From an uncultured Cytophagaceae bacterium (GTDB taxonomy: Bacteria > Bacteroidota > Bacteroidia > Cytophagales > Spirosomataceae): a DNA stretch of 64,000 nt. The stretch lies in NCBI GenBank assembly GCA_903898715.1, contig CAIUGL010000103.1, forward strand, positions 1-64,000, written 5' to 3'. The notes below the pieces were generated by a model. That model made no database searches and was not told the origin of the DNA. It was given only the letters and a program-made list of their open reading frames with translations. Below are positions 30,301-39,493 of this stretch, piece by piece; position 1 is the stretch's first letter, and the number at the start of each line of letters is the position of its first letter. The position numbers and the translations under genes were made by a program.

Positions 30301-33126
30301 TTAATGGGCTTCCAACCAATTCATACCAACACCAATACCCGTTTCCATGGCCACACCCAAATCCATGGCTTGACACATAATTTCATTAATCTTCTCGCGA
30401 AGGTAATTAATTTCATCTACATGCGCATCAAAAACTAATTCGTCATGAACCGTCAAAATCATTCGCGATTTTAGATTTTCCCGTTCAATAAACGATTGAA
30501 TCTGAATCATGGCCACTTTGATCATATCTGCCGCAGAACCCTGAATAGGCGCATTAATTGCATTTCGTTCCGCAAAACTCCGCTCATTCATATTGGGAGA
30601 TAAGATATCACGCAAATAACGACGTCGGCCGAGTACCGTTTCAACATAACCCAGTTCACGCGCTTGGGTAATGGTCGCATCCATGTAGGACTTGACATTC
30701 GGAAACTCGACAAAATATTGATCGATAATTTCCTTCGCTTCCGTCCGCGAGATGCCTAAAGAACCTGCTAAACCAAAGGCAGATTGACCATAAATAATCC
30801 CAAAATTGACCGCTTTGGCCCGTCGGCGCAATTCAGAAGTCACCTCTTCCAAACTAACCTTGAAAACCTTCGCAGCAGTTGCCTTATGCACATCAATTCC
30901 TTGATTAAATGCGTTCAACATCGCCTCATCTTTGGCAAAAGCAGCCATAATGCGCAACTCAATCTGCGAGTAATCGGCCGATAGAATCTGATAATTCGAA
31001 TCACGCGGAATAAATGCTTTCCGTATTTCACGGCCTCTAGGCGTCCGAATTGGTATATTTTGCAGGTTGGGATCCTTTGAAGACAAACGCCCCGTAGCCG
31101 TAACCGCCTGCATAAATGAGGTATGAATACGACCTGTTTTAGGTGAAATCAAAAGAGGAAGTGCGTCCACGTAGGTCGACTTTAATTTCTGCAATTCCCT
31201 GAAATCAAGAATTAAACGGGCAATTTCATGTTCAGATTCCAACTTAGACAAAACCTCTTCGCCCGTCATGTATTGGCCCGTTTTGGTTTTCTTAGCTTTC
31301 GGATCCAATTTTAATTTCTCAAATAAGATCTCACCCAATTGCTTGGGCGATGCCACATTGAATTCTTGGCCCGCAGCCTCAAAGATTTTTTGTTGGACTT
31401 CTCTCGAATCAACCTCGAGCGTCTTTGACATTTCTTGCAAGAAAGCCACGTCTAAGTTTACCCCTTCACATTCGATCTTGGATAGTACCCGAGCTAAGGG
31501 CATTTCTACGTCCATCAATAATTCGATGGCTTTGGGATTTTTGGCCAACTGCTCATCTAAAAATGGCTTGATTTGAAGCGTTACATCAGCATCTTCAGCT
31601 GCATATTCTTTAATGTCCTCCAGGGAAACATCCCGCATATTGCCTTGCTTAACACCTTTTTTACCGATCAAGGTCTCAATCGACAATGGCTCATACTGCA
31701 AATAAGACATGGCCAATGCGTCCATATTGTGCCGTTTTTCAGGTTCGATTAGGTAGTGCGCAAGCATGGTGTCGTAGGTAATACCCTTGATTTCAATGCC
31801 ATAATTCGCCAGTACACTCATGTCATATTTAATGTTCTGAGCTACTTTTTGAATGGCTTCATTCGCAAAAAGATCTTTGAATAAGTCAACAAGTGATTGT
31901 GCTTCTGTTTGATCCTCCGGGAATGGTACGTAAAATGCCTCCCCTTTTCGGTAAGCAAATGACATACCCACTAACTCCGCCTCCACAGCTGTTAAACTCG
32001 TGGTTTCCGTATCAAAACAGAAGGTGGTTTGTCGGCCTAAAAAACCCACCAGCGACCTCACAGCGGCTTCGCCTTGAACCAAATGATATTGATGTGCCGT
32101 ATTCGACAGATTATTAAAATGAGAAACCTTTTCTTCCGCCTCCTCGTCCAACATAAATCCAGCTGGAGCAGCTACCGGTGACCCAAACATATCCATTTGA
32201 TTGGAAGCCACTTTTGGGCTTGCTTTGGGTTTGGGTGCTACGGGTTCTGGGTCTTCGCCTAGGATGCGTCTGCGTAACGTTCTGAATTCTAGTTCATCTA
32301 ATAATGGCTCTAACAATTCACGATTAGGCTCGGTTTTGATTAATTTTTCTTCTTCGTATTCAATAGGAACCTCACACAAGATGGTTGCCAAATGACGTGA
32401 AAGCATGCCTTGCTCTTGAAAGTTTTCCAAGTTTTCACGCAGTTTCCCTTTTAGCTTATCGGTATTTTTAAATAGGTTCTCCATCGAACCATATTCTTCA
32501 ATTAACTTCTGTGCAGTCTTCTCTCCGACCCCGGGAACACCTGGAATATTATCAACCGCATCTCCCATTAAACCAAGCATATCAATGACTTGGTCCACGT
32601 GTTGAATGTTCCATTTGGCACAAACTTCCTTGGGACCTAGGACCTCAACACCCTTGCCCATGAAGGCAGGCTTGTACATTTTGATTCGCTCTTCGACCAG
32701 TTGGCCATAATCCTTATCCGGCGTCATCATATACACCTCGATATCTGGATTAGCGCGAACGGCTTTTTTAGCGATTGTTCCGATGATGTCATCGGCTTCA
32801 TACCCATCCAAGATTAAGATGGGAATATCCAATGCTTCAACTAATTTCTTAACGTAGGGAATGGCGATGGTAATGTCCTCCGGTTGCTTTTCCCGTTGGG
32901 CTTTGTATGGCGTGTATTCGACGTGCCGGAAAGTAGGTGCCGACGTATCAAAGGCGACGCCCAAATAATCGGGTTTTTCCTTTTGAATTACTTCCAAAAT
33001 GGTGTTTGTAAAACCAAAAACGGCACTAGTATTGATCCCTTTTGATGAAATTCGGGGTGTTTTGGCAAACGCAAAATGGGCGCGATAAATCAGCGCCATC
33101 GCATCAAAAAGGAATAATTTTTTCAT
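30301..33126 (-). CDS. polA: DNA polymerase I
   Basis: A 941-residue replication and repair polymerase with three domains. The 5' nuclease is at about 1-290 (FLFDAMALIYRAHFAF, GYEADDIIGT, MGDAVDNIPGVPGVG). The 3'-5' exonuclease at about 345-530 still has its Asp-x-Glu (FCFDTETTSL). The polymerase is at about 560-941 with SADYSQIELRIMA, RRRAKAVNFGIIYG and MILTVHDELVF. The length is normal. It starts with ATG at 33126 and has its own -7 element. The GT2 gene follows 11 bases after the stop. Confidence 0.97.
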   Translation of the reverse strand: MKKLFLFDAMALIYRAHFAFAKTPRISSKGINTSAVFGFTNTILEVIQKEKPDYLGVAFDTSAPTFRHVEYTPYKAQREKQPEDITIAIPYVKKLVEALDIPILILDGYEADDIIGTIAKKAVRANPDIEVYMMTPDKDYGQLVEERIKMYKPAFMGKGVEVLGPKEVCAKWNIQHVDQVIDMLGLMGDAVDNIPGVPGVGEKTAQKLIEEYGSMENLFKNTDKLKGKLRENLENFQEQGMLSRHLATILCEVPIEYEEEKLIKTEPNRELLEPLLDELEFRTLRRRILGEDPEPVAPKPKASPKVASNQMDMFGSPVAAPAGFMLDEEAEEKVSHFNNLSNTAHQYHLVQGEAAVRSLVGFLGRQTTFCFDTETTSLTAVEAELVGMSFAYRKGEAFYVPFPEDQTEAQSLVDLFKDLFANEAIQKVAQNIKYDMSVLANYGIEIKGITYDTMLAHYLIEPEKRHNMDALAMSYLQYEPLSIETLIGKKGVKQGNMRDVSLEDIKEYAAEDADVTLQIKPFLDEQLAKNPKAIELLMDVEMPLARVLSKIECEGVNLDVAFLQEMSKTLEVDSREVQQKIFEAAGQEFNVASPKQLGEILFEKLKLDPKAKKTKTGQYMTGEEVLSKLESEHEIARLILDFRELQKLKSTYVDALPLLISPKTGRIHTSFMQAVTATGRLSSKDPNLQNIPIRTPRGREIRKAFIPRDSNYQILSADYSQIELRIMAAFAKDEAMLNAFNQGIDVHKATAAKVFKVSLEEVTSELRRRAKAVNFGIIYGQSAFGLAGSLGISRTEAKEIIDQYFVEFPNVKSYMDATITQARELGYVETVLGRRRYLRDILSPNMNERSFAERNAINAPIQGSAADMIKVAMIQIQSFIERENLKSRMILTVHDELVFDAHVDEINYLREKINEIMCQAMDLGVAMETGIGVGMNWLEAH

Positions 33127-33136
33127 AGAAATTGAC

Positions 33137-33144
33137 TAATTTTG
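33137..33144 (+). promoter_or_regulatory. -7 element of pdxH
   Basis: TAATTTTG, an exact TAnnTTTG match, 47 bases before the pdxH ATG. The -33 position would lie in the polA start region. Confidence 0.55.
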
Positions 33145-33163
33145 GCCGAGCAGAAAGCCCGCT

Positions 33164-33171
33164 CAAAGATA
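33164..33171 (-). promoter_or_regulatory. -7 element of polA
   Basis: TATCTTTG on the minus strand, an exact match, 37 bases before the polA ATG. It is interleaved with the divergent pdxH promoter. Confidence 0.6.
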
Positions 33172-33191
33172 AGAAATAAAAATTCTGAATT

Positions 33192-33824
33192 ATGAATTTA
33201 GCTGCCCTTCGTGAGAATTATCAAAAAGGTGAACTTTTAGAAACCACAGTACATATTGATCCGATTGAGCAATTTAAAATTTGGTTTCAAGAAGCGTCAA
33301 ATGCCAAAGTTATTGAGCCCAATGCAATGTTTTTGAGTACAGTGGGGCATGACAATAAACCAGCCGGTCGGATTGTCTTATTAAAACATGTAGATGAGGC
33401 TTTCTCTTTTTTTACAAATTATCACTCGCGCAAAGGGGCTGAATTAGCACAGCACGCGCATGCTTCCTTGACCTTCTTTTGGGGGGAATTGGAGCGGCAA
33501 GTGCGCATTGAAGGAAATGTACATAAGATGTCGGAAGTCCTTTCGACCGAATATTTCCATCAAAGACCGCGTGAATCTCAATTGGGCGCTTGGGTATCAG
33601 ACCAAAGCGCACGCGTTGAATCTCGCGAATATTTAGAACAACGCTATGCCGAATTAGCCAAAACGTATGAGGGAAAAGAAATCCCGAAACCGGTACATTG
33701 GGGAGGTTACCAGCTAATCCCCTCCTATTTCGAATTCTGGCAAGGCAGACCCTCTAGACTACATGATCGAATTGTGTACGAGAAGAATGGGCAGGCATGG
33801 GAGCGGTATCGAATAGCACCATAA
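33192..33824 (+). CDS. pdxH: Pyridoxamine 5'-phosphate oxidase
   Basis: A 210-residue FMN enzyme that oxidises pyridoxamine or pyridoxine 5'-phosphate to pyridoxal 5'-phosphate in vitamin B6 salvage. Visible motifs are GRIVLLKHVDEAFSFFTNYHS (FMN binding), SLTFFWGELERQVRIEG and the C-terminal FWQGRPSRLHDRI and WERYRIAP, all classical. Length is normal. Divergent from polA with 65 bases between starts. Confidence 0.97.
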   Translation: MNLAALRENYQKGELLETTVHIDPIEQFKIWFQEASNAKVIEPNAMFLSTVGHDNKPAGRIVLLKHVDEAFSFFTNYHSRKGAELAQHAHASLTFFWGELERQVRIEGNVHKMSEVLSTEYFHQRPRESQLGAWVSDQSARVESREYLEQRYAELAKTYEGKEIPKPVHWGGYQLIPSYFEFWQGRPSRLHDRIVYEKNGQAWERYRIAP

Positions 33825-33828
33825 ATTT

Positions 33829-34060
33829 AGACGTTGGACGTTGGACGTTGGACGTTAGAGGTTAGAACTAAGAGGTAAGAGGTGAGAGGTTAGTCTCTTT
33901 GGCAAACCTTTCAGGATTGCCAAAGTTTGAGCCGCATGCAATGCGGCGATTATCCTTAGACGTTAGACATAAGAAGTTAGAGGTGAGAGTTAAGAGATCA
34001 TTAAGCATACCTTCGGACTTCGGACTATTTTCCTCCGGACTGGTTACTAGCGACTAAACA
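33829..34060. repeat. Mosaic of four repeat families in a 320-base gene-free gap
   Basis: The gap 33825-34144 holds no gene. It contains GACGTTG units (33833-33855), AGAGGTR units (33856-33892), a TTTGGCAAA palindrome (33897-33931) followed by GCCGCATGCAATGCGGC, again GACGTTA and AGAGGTG units (33958-34000), CGGACTT / CGGACTA units (34013-34040) and a short GACTAGC-like stretch (34043-34058). From 34061 to 34144 nothing is recognised. Confidence 0.8.
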
Positions 34061-34144
34061 CTTTTCCCTGACTATTTTTATCAGTTCTCAAATAAGAGAA
34101 ATCCCACTTGTGTCGTATGTTTGGTAAACATCCTAACCCAACAT

Positions 34145-35083
34145 ATGAAATCGTCCATTCTACGATATTGCTATCTTATACTATTTCTTATTTTATTAAC
34201 TATGGGCATACCCTTTACAAATGCCCAAGGACAATTGATCAAGGTTTTCGACGCAGAATCACATGTCGCAGTCCCTTATGCGACTATTCACTTTTTAGCA
34301 CAAAATATTTCCTATTCAACCAATGAAAATGGCTTCTTTTTAGTTTCGACTAAACTCCGAGAACAAAAGGATTCGTTGCGCATCAGCTGCGTTGGTTATA
34401 CACCTCAAACAATTTTGCTCGGAAATAACCCCAAAATGCTTGAAATTCAACTCCAAGCCGCACAAATTGAATTAACTGAAATTCGAGTTCATCCCCACAA
34501 ATTCAACCTATTTAATACAGAAAAAGCACATATGAAAGGCTCCATGGGCGGTGTAGCTGAAGAAGAATACATGGTTGGCTTAAGCTTTGATTCTACCCAA
34601 TTTGCCCATAAAATGATTGAATCGGTCATGGTGTATATTGCCAAAGGAGGAGATTATAAAGTCCCATTTCGTATTCGATTATTCCGCTTACGGAATGGAA
34701 AACCAACCTCAGAGGAGTTATATCAAACAAATTGGGTAGTACGTGCCACAAAAACCGGGTGGAACACCTTCGACATTCCTAGCAAGGATGTATACATCCC
34801 TGAATCTGGCTGCCTGATTGCAGTCGAATGGCTCGAATTTCAAAACATCGATTACTCGAAAATCGATTATTCCAAAAGAGATTTCAATTTAGATTTTAGT
34901 AAGTATAAAGGACAATATCTTGGCGTGGGCTACACAAAAAAGCCTAATTCTAGCCTTGGTTTTTATCGGAATATTAAATCAAAAGGTGTTTGGCATTCCT
35001 CCGATCTACTATTTGGTAATTTTAAAAATCCTGTATTTCACAATAGGATATTAAGGCCGATGATTGCCTTAAAATTGAGGTAA
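34145..35083 (+). CDS. Exported protein with carboxypeptidase-regulatory-like domain
   Basis: A 312-residue protein with a signal peptide (hydrophobic LILFLILLTMGIPFTNAQG). Residues 28-110 are a CarboxypepD_reg-like beta sandwich (QLIKVFDAESHVAVPYATI, then TNENGFFLV and LRISCVGYTP), the domain that often precedes TonB-dependent receptors. No barrel follows; the rest is a conserved but unnamed beta-rich region. Function unknown, probably periplasmic or outer-membrane attached. The TAA stop is inside GAGGTAAGA, the start of a heptanucleotide run. ATG 34145 is preferred for its signal peptide. Confidence 0.72.
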   Translation: MKSSILRYCYLILFLILLTMGIPFTNAQGQLIKVFDAESHVAVPYATIHFLAQNISYSTNENGFFLVSTKLREQKDSLRISCVGYTPQTILLGNNPKMLEIQLQAAQIELTEIRVHPHKFNLFNTEKAHMKGSMGGVAEEEYMVGLSFDSTQFAHKMIESVMVYIAKGGDYKVPFRIRLFRLRNGKPTSEELYQTNWVVRATKTGWNTFDIPSKDVYIPESGCLIAVEWLEFQNIDYSKIDYSKRDFNLDFSKYKGQYLGVGYTKKPNSSLGFYRNIKSKGVWHSSDLLFGNFKNPVFHNRILRPMIALKLR

Positions 35084-35275
35084 GACGTTGGACGTTAGAG
35101 GTTAGAGGTTAGAACTAAGAGGTAAGAGGTCATTAAACTTACCTTCGGACTCCGGACTATTTTCCTTCGGACTGATGACTAGCGACTGACGACTAGTGAC
35201 TGATGACTAGCGACTGCCCACTCTTACCTCTTACCTCTTACCTCTCACCTCTTACCTCTTACCTCTCACCTCTCC
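35084..35275. repeat. Heptanucleotide mosaic filling the gap between converging genes
   Basis: GACGTTR (35084-35097), AGAGGTT/AGAGGTA (35096-35130), CGGACTC (35144-35173), GACTAGC / GACTGAT units (35173-35216) and reverse CTTACCT / CTCACCT units (35221-35273), in that order. The AGAGGTR run and its reverse complement flank the rest and could pair. No other feature is seen. Confidence 0.88.
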
Positions 35276-38194
35276 CTAGTCCTCCCTCCTCGGATCCACC
35301 CGCCAGCCCAACTTCCTTAATTGCTGCACCCGCAACGTGCGATGCCCGAATTCCTCCATCACCACGCCCTGCATCCAATACACCCCATTCCCCCGAAACG
35401 AATACTTTTTCAAATCCGCCGGAAAATGCACCGTATCAAAAAACTCACCCCGCACATCCACAAAATACCCGAAATACATCCGGTCGCCCGACTTCGTGCG
35501 CGTCGGCTTTAAGGTCACCAAATACCCCAAAATATCCCCCCGATCATACGCTAAATCCGCATTCAACAAGGTATGCGGTAAATCTGATACCAAATCATAG
35601 GGCGAACACAACGGAAAACCCAATATCTCCCACTGGTCAAACGCATCCTCCGCCGGATCATGCAACAAGTCCGGCAATACACCCAAATCCGACACCTCAT
35701 CCCCAAACATCTCCATCGCCACCACCGGAGCCACCTTCCCCTGAAAACGTGCATGCGCCTCCCAAAGCAACGGCTTCTTTTCCACACCTAAATGTCGGAA
35801 AGCCCCAACCCGAATCAATAAAATCGCCTGCTCCAATCCCAAAGAAACCCGATGCACAAAATCCTCCCAAGACCGAAACGGCCCTCCCTGCCTCCGCGCC
35901 TCCAATAAATCCTGAATCACCCGCTTCTCCAAACCCTTCACATGTACCCAGCCCATCCAAACCACCAACCCGCGAATCGACGTCAAATAATCACTCGCAT
36001 TAATTTCCGGAGCCTCCACCTGCGCCCCACATCGCCTAGCCTCATGGACATAAAACTCCGTCCGGTAAAATCCCCCAAAATTATTAATCACCGCCACCAT
36101 GAACTCCAGCGGATAATAGGTCTTTAAATACAAACTTTGGTAACTCTCCACCGCAAATGAAGCCGAATGCGCCTTCGAAAACGAATAACCCGAAAAACTC
36201 TCCATTTGACGCCAGACCTCCCGTGACACCGCCTCCGCATAGCCCTTCGCCGCACAATTTGTAAAAAACGCCTCCCGAATCCGCTCAAATTCCGCACGTG
36301 ATCGGTGCTTGCCCGACATCCCCCGCCGCAACACATCCGCCTCCGCCAAACTCAAACCCGCAAAATAATGCGCCACCTTGATCACATCCTCCTGATACAC
36401 CATCACTCCATAAGTCTCCTTCATCAACTCCCCCATCAAGGGATGAACCGGCTCATACGAATCCGGCGCATGATACCGCTCAATATAAGCCTTCATCATT
36501 CCTGAAGACGCGACACCCGGTCGTATAATCGACGAGGCTGCGACCAAGGTTATGTAATCCTGGCAGTCCAATTTCTTCAATAACTGCCGCATCGCGGGCG
36601 ATTCAATATAAAAACAACCCATGGTCTCGTGCCGCATCAACTGCCCGCGAATCCCCTCATCCTGCATAAAATCCTGCACCCGATGCACATCCACATCCAC
36701 CCCACGATTCGCCCGAATGATATCCACCGACTCCTTGATATGCCCCAACCCGCGTTGTGACAAAATATCAAACTTCGCAAAACCAATCTCCTCCGCCACA
36801 TACATATCAAACTGGCAGATGGGAAAACCCTTTGGCATAGGTTCTAACGCCGTATACGCAAACAAAGGCTCCTCCGAAATCAAAATACCCCCCGCATGAA
36901 TGCTCAGGTAATTCGGGAAGTCCAATAACAAATTCCCGTACTTCACAATCAACATGTGAATCTCCGAACTCACCTCCCGTATCGCCGTGGCGGGGTCCAA
37001 CCACGCATCGATTTCGGCTTTGGGTAAGCCAAAAACCTTCGCTAATTCCCGATAAATCGACTTATCCCGAAAAGTCACATACGTGGCTAGCAAGCATACA
37101 TGCTTCGCGCCGTAACGCTTAAAGATATAATCGATGATGTCATTGCGCTCATCCCACGAAAAGTCAATATCAAAATCCGGCGGACTCGTCCGATGCGGAT
37201 TAATGAAGCGCTCAAAATATAAATCCAACGCCACCGGATCCACATCCGTAATCCCCAAACAATACGCCACAATCGAGTTCGCCCCCGAACCACGCCCCAC
37301 ATGAAAATAACCTCGAGAACGCGCATAGCGAATAATATCCCACGTAATCAGAAAATACGCATCAAAATGCAACTCATGAATCACCTTCAACTCCTTCTCG
37401 ACCCGCGCCTTTGCCTCCCGGTCTGAACGTGGATAGCGATAACGCAAACCCTCATAGGCCAGTTTGGTCAATAAAGCCAAATCATCCTCCCGACTCGAGC
37501 CGTACAAACGTCGGTTCTTGGGTAATTTAAAATCAAAGTGAAAGGTGCAGTTGGCCAACAGCTGCTCAGCGGCATCCAATAACCCCGGATAATCCCGACA
37601 AATCTCCCGCAACTCTTCCGGCGTGTACATCCGCTCATCCTCCTGCGCCTGCGCCTTGGGTGAAAGCTTACTCAACAAGACATTTTGGTCAATCGCCCGC
37701 AACAAACGGTGCATCGAAAAACCCTGCTTGTTCAAGAACGTGACCGGTTGGCACCACACCATCCCACCCAAATCCTTCACATTCCACAAGGCCTTCAAAT
37801 CCGTTCCACGAATACCCCAGCGTTCATTGGGACCTAGCGTGCGCAATACCTTTCGCCGACTAAACGGAAAAATCGTCCAGACATCCTCCCATTCCGGAGG
37901 TCGCTCCGGCCAATCCCCACCAGCCAATAAAATCTGAGAAGCAAAGGCATTAATCTGTGCTAAACCTGCGGGATTCCGCGCCAGGCAGACATAGCCTTTG
38001 GTAAATTCCATGCCTACCACCGGCTTAATCCCCGCTTCTGTACACGCCTGCACAAAATCGAAAACCCCAGAAGCACGGTGAATATCTGTTAAGGCCAATA
38101 CCTGAATGCCACGCGCCACCGCCGCTTCCACTAGCTGCTCAGGCGAAAGCGTTCCATAACGGAGGCTATAAAAGGAGTGACAATTCAAGTACAT
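35276..38194 (-). CDS. DnaE-type DNA polymerase III alpha subunit (damage-tolerance module)
   Basis: A 972-residue C-family polymerase, shorter than a replicative DnaE (about 1160). The catalytic aspartates are in SPPDFDIDFSWDERNDI, and FVHRVSLGLEQAILLIRVGAF is the helix-hairpin-helix area. The N-terminal PHP domain is degenerate: the usual HxH reads NCHSFYSL and the usual TDHD reads TDIHRASG, so intrinsic proofreading or pyrophosphatase activity is probably lost. It starts three bases after the dinB stop, so it is part of the operon repressor-linked with polymerase IV. This arrangement resembles DnaE2/ImuC mutasomes. Base composition looks more G+C-rich than in neighbours. A separate replicative dnaE is expected elsewhere. 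Confidence 0.85.
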   Translation of the reverse strand: MYLNCHSFYSLRYGTLSPEQLVEAAVARGIQVLALTDIHRASGVFDFVQACTEAGIKPVVGMEFTKGYVCLARNPAGLAQINAFASQILLAGGDWPERPPEWEDVWTIFPFSRRKVLRTLGPNERWGIRGTDLKALWNVKDLGGMVWCQPVTFLNKQGFSMHRLLRAIDQNVLLSKLSPKAQAQEDERMYTPEELREICRDYPGLLDAAEQLLANCTFHFDFKLPKNRRLYGSSREDDLALLTKLAYEGLRYRYPRSDREAKARVEKELKVIHELHFDAYFLITWDIIRYARSRGYFHVGRGSGANSIVAYCLGITDVDPVALDLYFERFINPHRTSPPDFDIDFSWDERNDIIDYIFKRYGAKHVCLLATYVTFRDKSIYRELAKVFGLPKAEIDAWLDPATAIREVSSEIHMLIVKYGNLLLDFPNYLSIHAGGILISEEPLFAYTALEPMPKGFPICQFDMYVAEEIGFAKFDILSQRGLGHIKESVDIIRANRGVDVDVHRVQDFMQDEGIRGQLMRHETMGCFYIESPAMRQLLKKLDCQDYITLVAASSIIRPGVASSGMMKAYIERYHAPDSYEPVHPLMGELMKETYGVMVYQEDVIKVAHYFAGLSLAEADVLRRGMSGKHRSRAEFERIREAFFTNCAAKGYAEAVSREVWRQMESFSGYSFSKAHSASFAVESYQSLYLKTYYPLEFMVAVINNFGGFYRTEFYVHEARRCGAQVEAPEINASDYLTSIRGLVVWMGWVHVKGLEKRVIQDLLEARRQGGPFRSWEDFVHRVSLGLEQAILLIRVGAFRHLGVEKKPLLWEAHARFQGKVAPVVAMEMFGDEVSDLGVLPDLLHDPAEDAFDQWEILGFPLCSPYDLVSDLPHTLLNADLAYDRGDILGYLVTLKPTRTKSGDRMYFGYFVDVRGEFFDTVHFPADLKKYSFRGNGVYWMQGVVMEEFGHRTLRVQQLRKLGWRVDPRRED

Positions 38195-38197
38195 GGG

Positions 38198-39385
38198 CTA
38201 TTCCGACTTAGGTCCTAAGGCATTTCGACGCTCTCCGCGCTCCATCAGTCCACTCGCCCGTAAAACCGAGAAGTCCCCGTAGCGATTTCGCAGATTGTCC
38301 ATCGCCCCATACAAAGGCACCAGACGCGCCCCGTCATCAAACAAACTCAGTTGTTCCTGACCTTGCAACAATTTGGAAAAACGTACCCCTATCAGCCGAA
38401 TCAACAGTCGGCGATCATACAATTTCTCAAACAACTCGTGCACCGCCGGAATCAGGCGATGATCACTCGCAGACGCCGGAATACTGATTTGTCGGGTATG
38501 CGTATCAAAATTCGAATAGCGTAATTTGACCGTGATGCAGGAAGTGCATTGGCCGAGTTTGCGGAGGTCGTAGGCCAACTGCTCAGTCAAAGAACCTAAG
38601 ATTCGGTGTAATAACTTCACATCCGTCGTGTCTTGCTCAAAGGTAATCTCCTTCGAAAGCGATTTTTGTTCGGAATAAGGTACGACAGGACGTAAATCGA
38701 TGCCATTGGCCCGCTCCCACAACATGACACCGGATTTACCAAAAGTACGTTCCAAGATCTTCAATGGCATTTGGCTGAGGGTACCCACATGCACAATACC
38801 CATATTTCGGAGGGTTTGGGCCGTTACGGCTCCGATCATGGGAATCTTGCCAACTGCCATCGGAGCTAAGAAAGCCTTCTCTTCTCCCGGTAATACCTGA
38901 AATTGGCCCGCAGGTTTGACGTGATTCGTCGCGACTTTGGACACTGTTTTATTAACGGAAAGGCCAAAGGAAATCTGCAAACCGGTTTCCTTATGAATCT
39001 TTTGACGTAAATCTGTCGCAAATTGATACGAACCAAAAAACCGCTCCATCCCCGTCATATCCAAATAAAACTCATCGATTGACGCCTTCTCTACCACGGG
39101 TGCACGATCCATAATCATCCGCGTCACCCAGTCCGAATGCTGCGCATACGCCTCAAAATCTCCCCGCAACACCAGCGCATCTGGACATAACTTCAAAGCC
39201 ATCCGCATGGGCATCGCCGAACGTACCCCAAACGCACGTGTCTCATAACTGCAAGCCGCGACAACGCCTCGGTCCGACAAGCCTCCCACGATCACGGGTT
39301 TCCCCACGAGACGTGGATCTCGGAGTCGCTCGACGGAGACAAAGAACGAATCTAAGTCCATGTGCACAATGGCGCGATCTTGCAT
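38198..39385 (-). CDS. dinB: DNA polymerase IV (Y family)
   Basis: A 395-residue translesion polymerase. Catalytic residues are visible in VHMDLDSFFVSVE (Asp10) and KASIDEFYLDM (SIDE), and the fingers motif is CSYETRAFGVRSAMP. So, unlike ImuB, it is predicted active. Near the C-terminus EQLSLFDDG matches the beta-clamp-binding motif QLxLF. It lies first in the operon, ahead of the DnaE-type gene, and is divergent from a LexA/S24-type repressor gene. Confidence 0.95.
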   Translation of the reverse strand: MQDRAIVHMDLDSFFVSVERLRDPRLVGKPVIVGGLSDRGVVAACSYETRAFGVRSAMPMRMALKLCPDALVLRGDFEAYAQHSDWVTRMIMDRAPVVEKASIDEFYLDMTGMERFFGSYQFATDLRQKIHKETGLQISFGLSVNKTVSKVATNHVKPAGQFQVLPGEEKAFLAPMAVGKIPMIGAVTAQTLRNMGIVHVGTLSQMPLKILERTFGKSGVMLWERANGIDLRPVVPYSEQKSLSKEITFEQDTTDVKLLHRILGSLTEQLAYDLRKLGQCTSCITVKLRYSNFDTHTRQISIPASASDHRLIPAVHELFEKLYDRRLLIRLIGVRFSKLLQGQEQLSLFDDGARLVPLYGAMDNLRNRYGDFSVLRASGLMERGERRNALGPKSE

Positions 39386-39420
39386 AAAATTGGTAGCTAT
39401 TTGGGTAATTCGAATACCTT

Positions 39421-39463
39421 TCGTAACTTCGATGAGTATACGATTAAATATTGAATACGAATT
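39421..39463. promoter_or_regulatory. Candidate operator for the S24 repressor
   Basis: Between the divergent dinB and repressor genes, TCGTA at 39421-39425 is inverted relative to TACGA at 39439-39443, and a further TACGA lies at 39456-39460. The two ATACGA copies are 17 bp apart. The gap 39386-39493 holds no other palindromes of note apart from TTCGAA at 39409. Confidence 0.35.
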
Positions 39464-39493
39464 TTATTCATTTTACTTAAATAAGCAAATCGC

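Noticed and set aside
35203-36003. Long plus-strand frames rich in Pro and Ser across the DnaE-type gene (for example 35203-36003)
   Set aside because: They are antisense shadows of a G-rich coding strand; low-complexity composition and no family resemblance. The minus-strand frame has catalytic motifs along its whole length.
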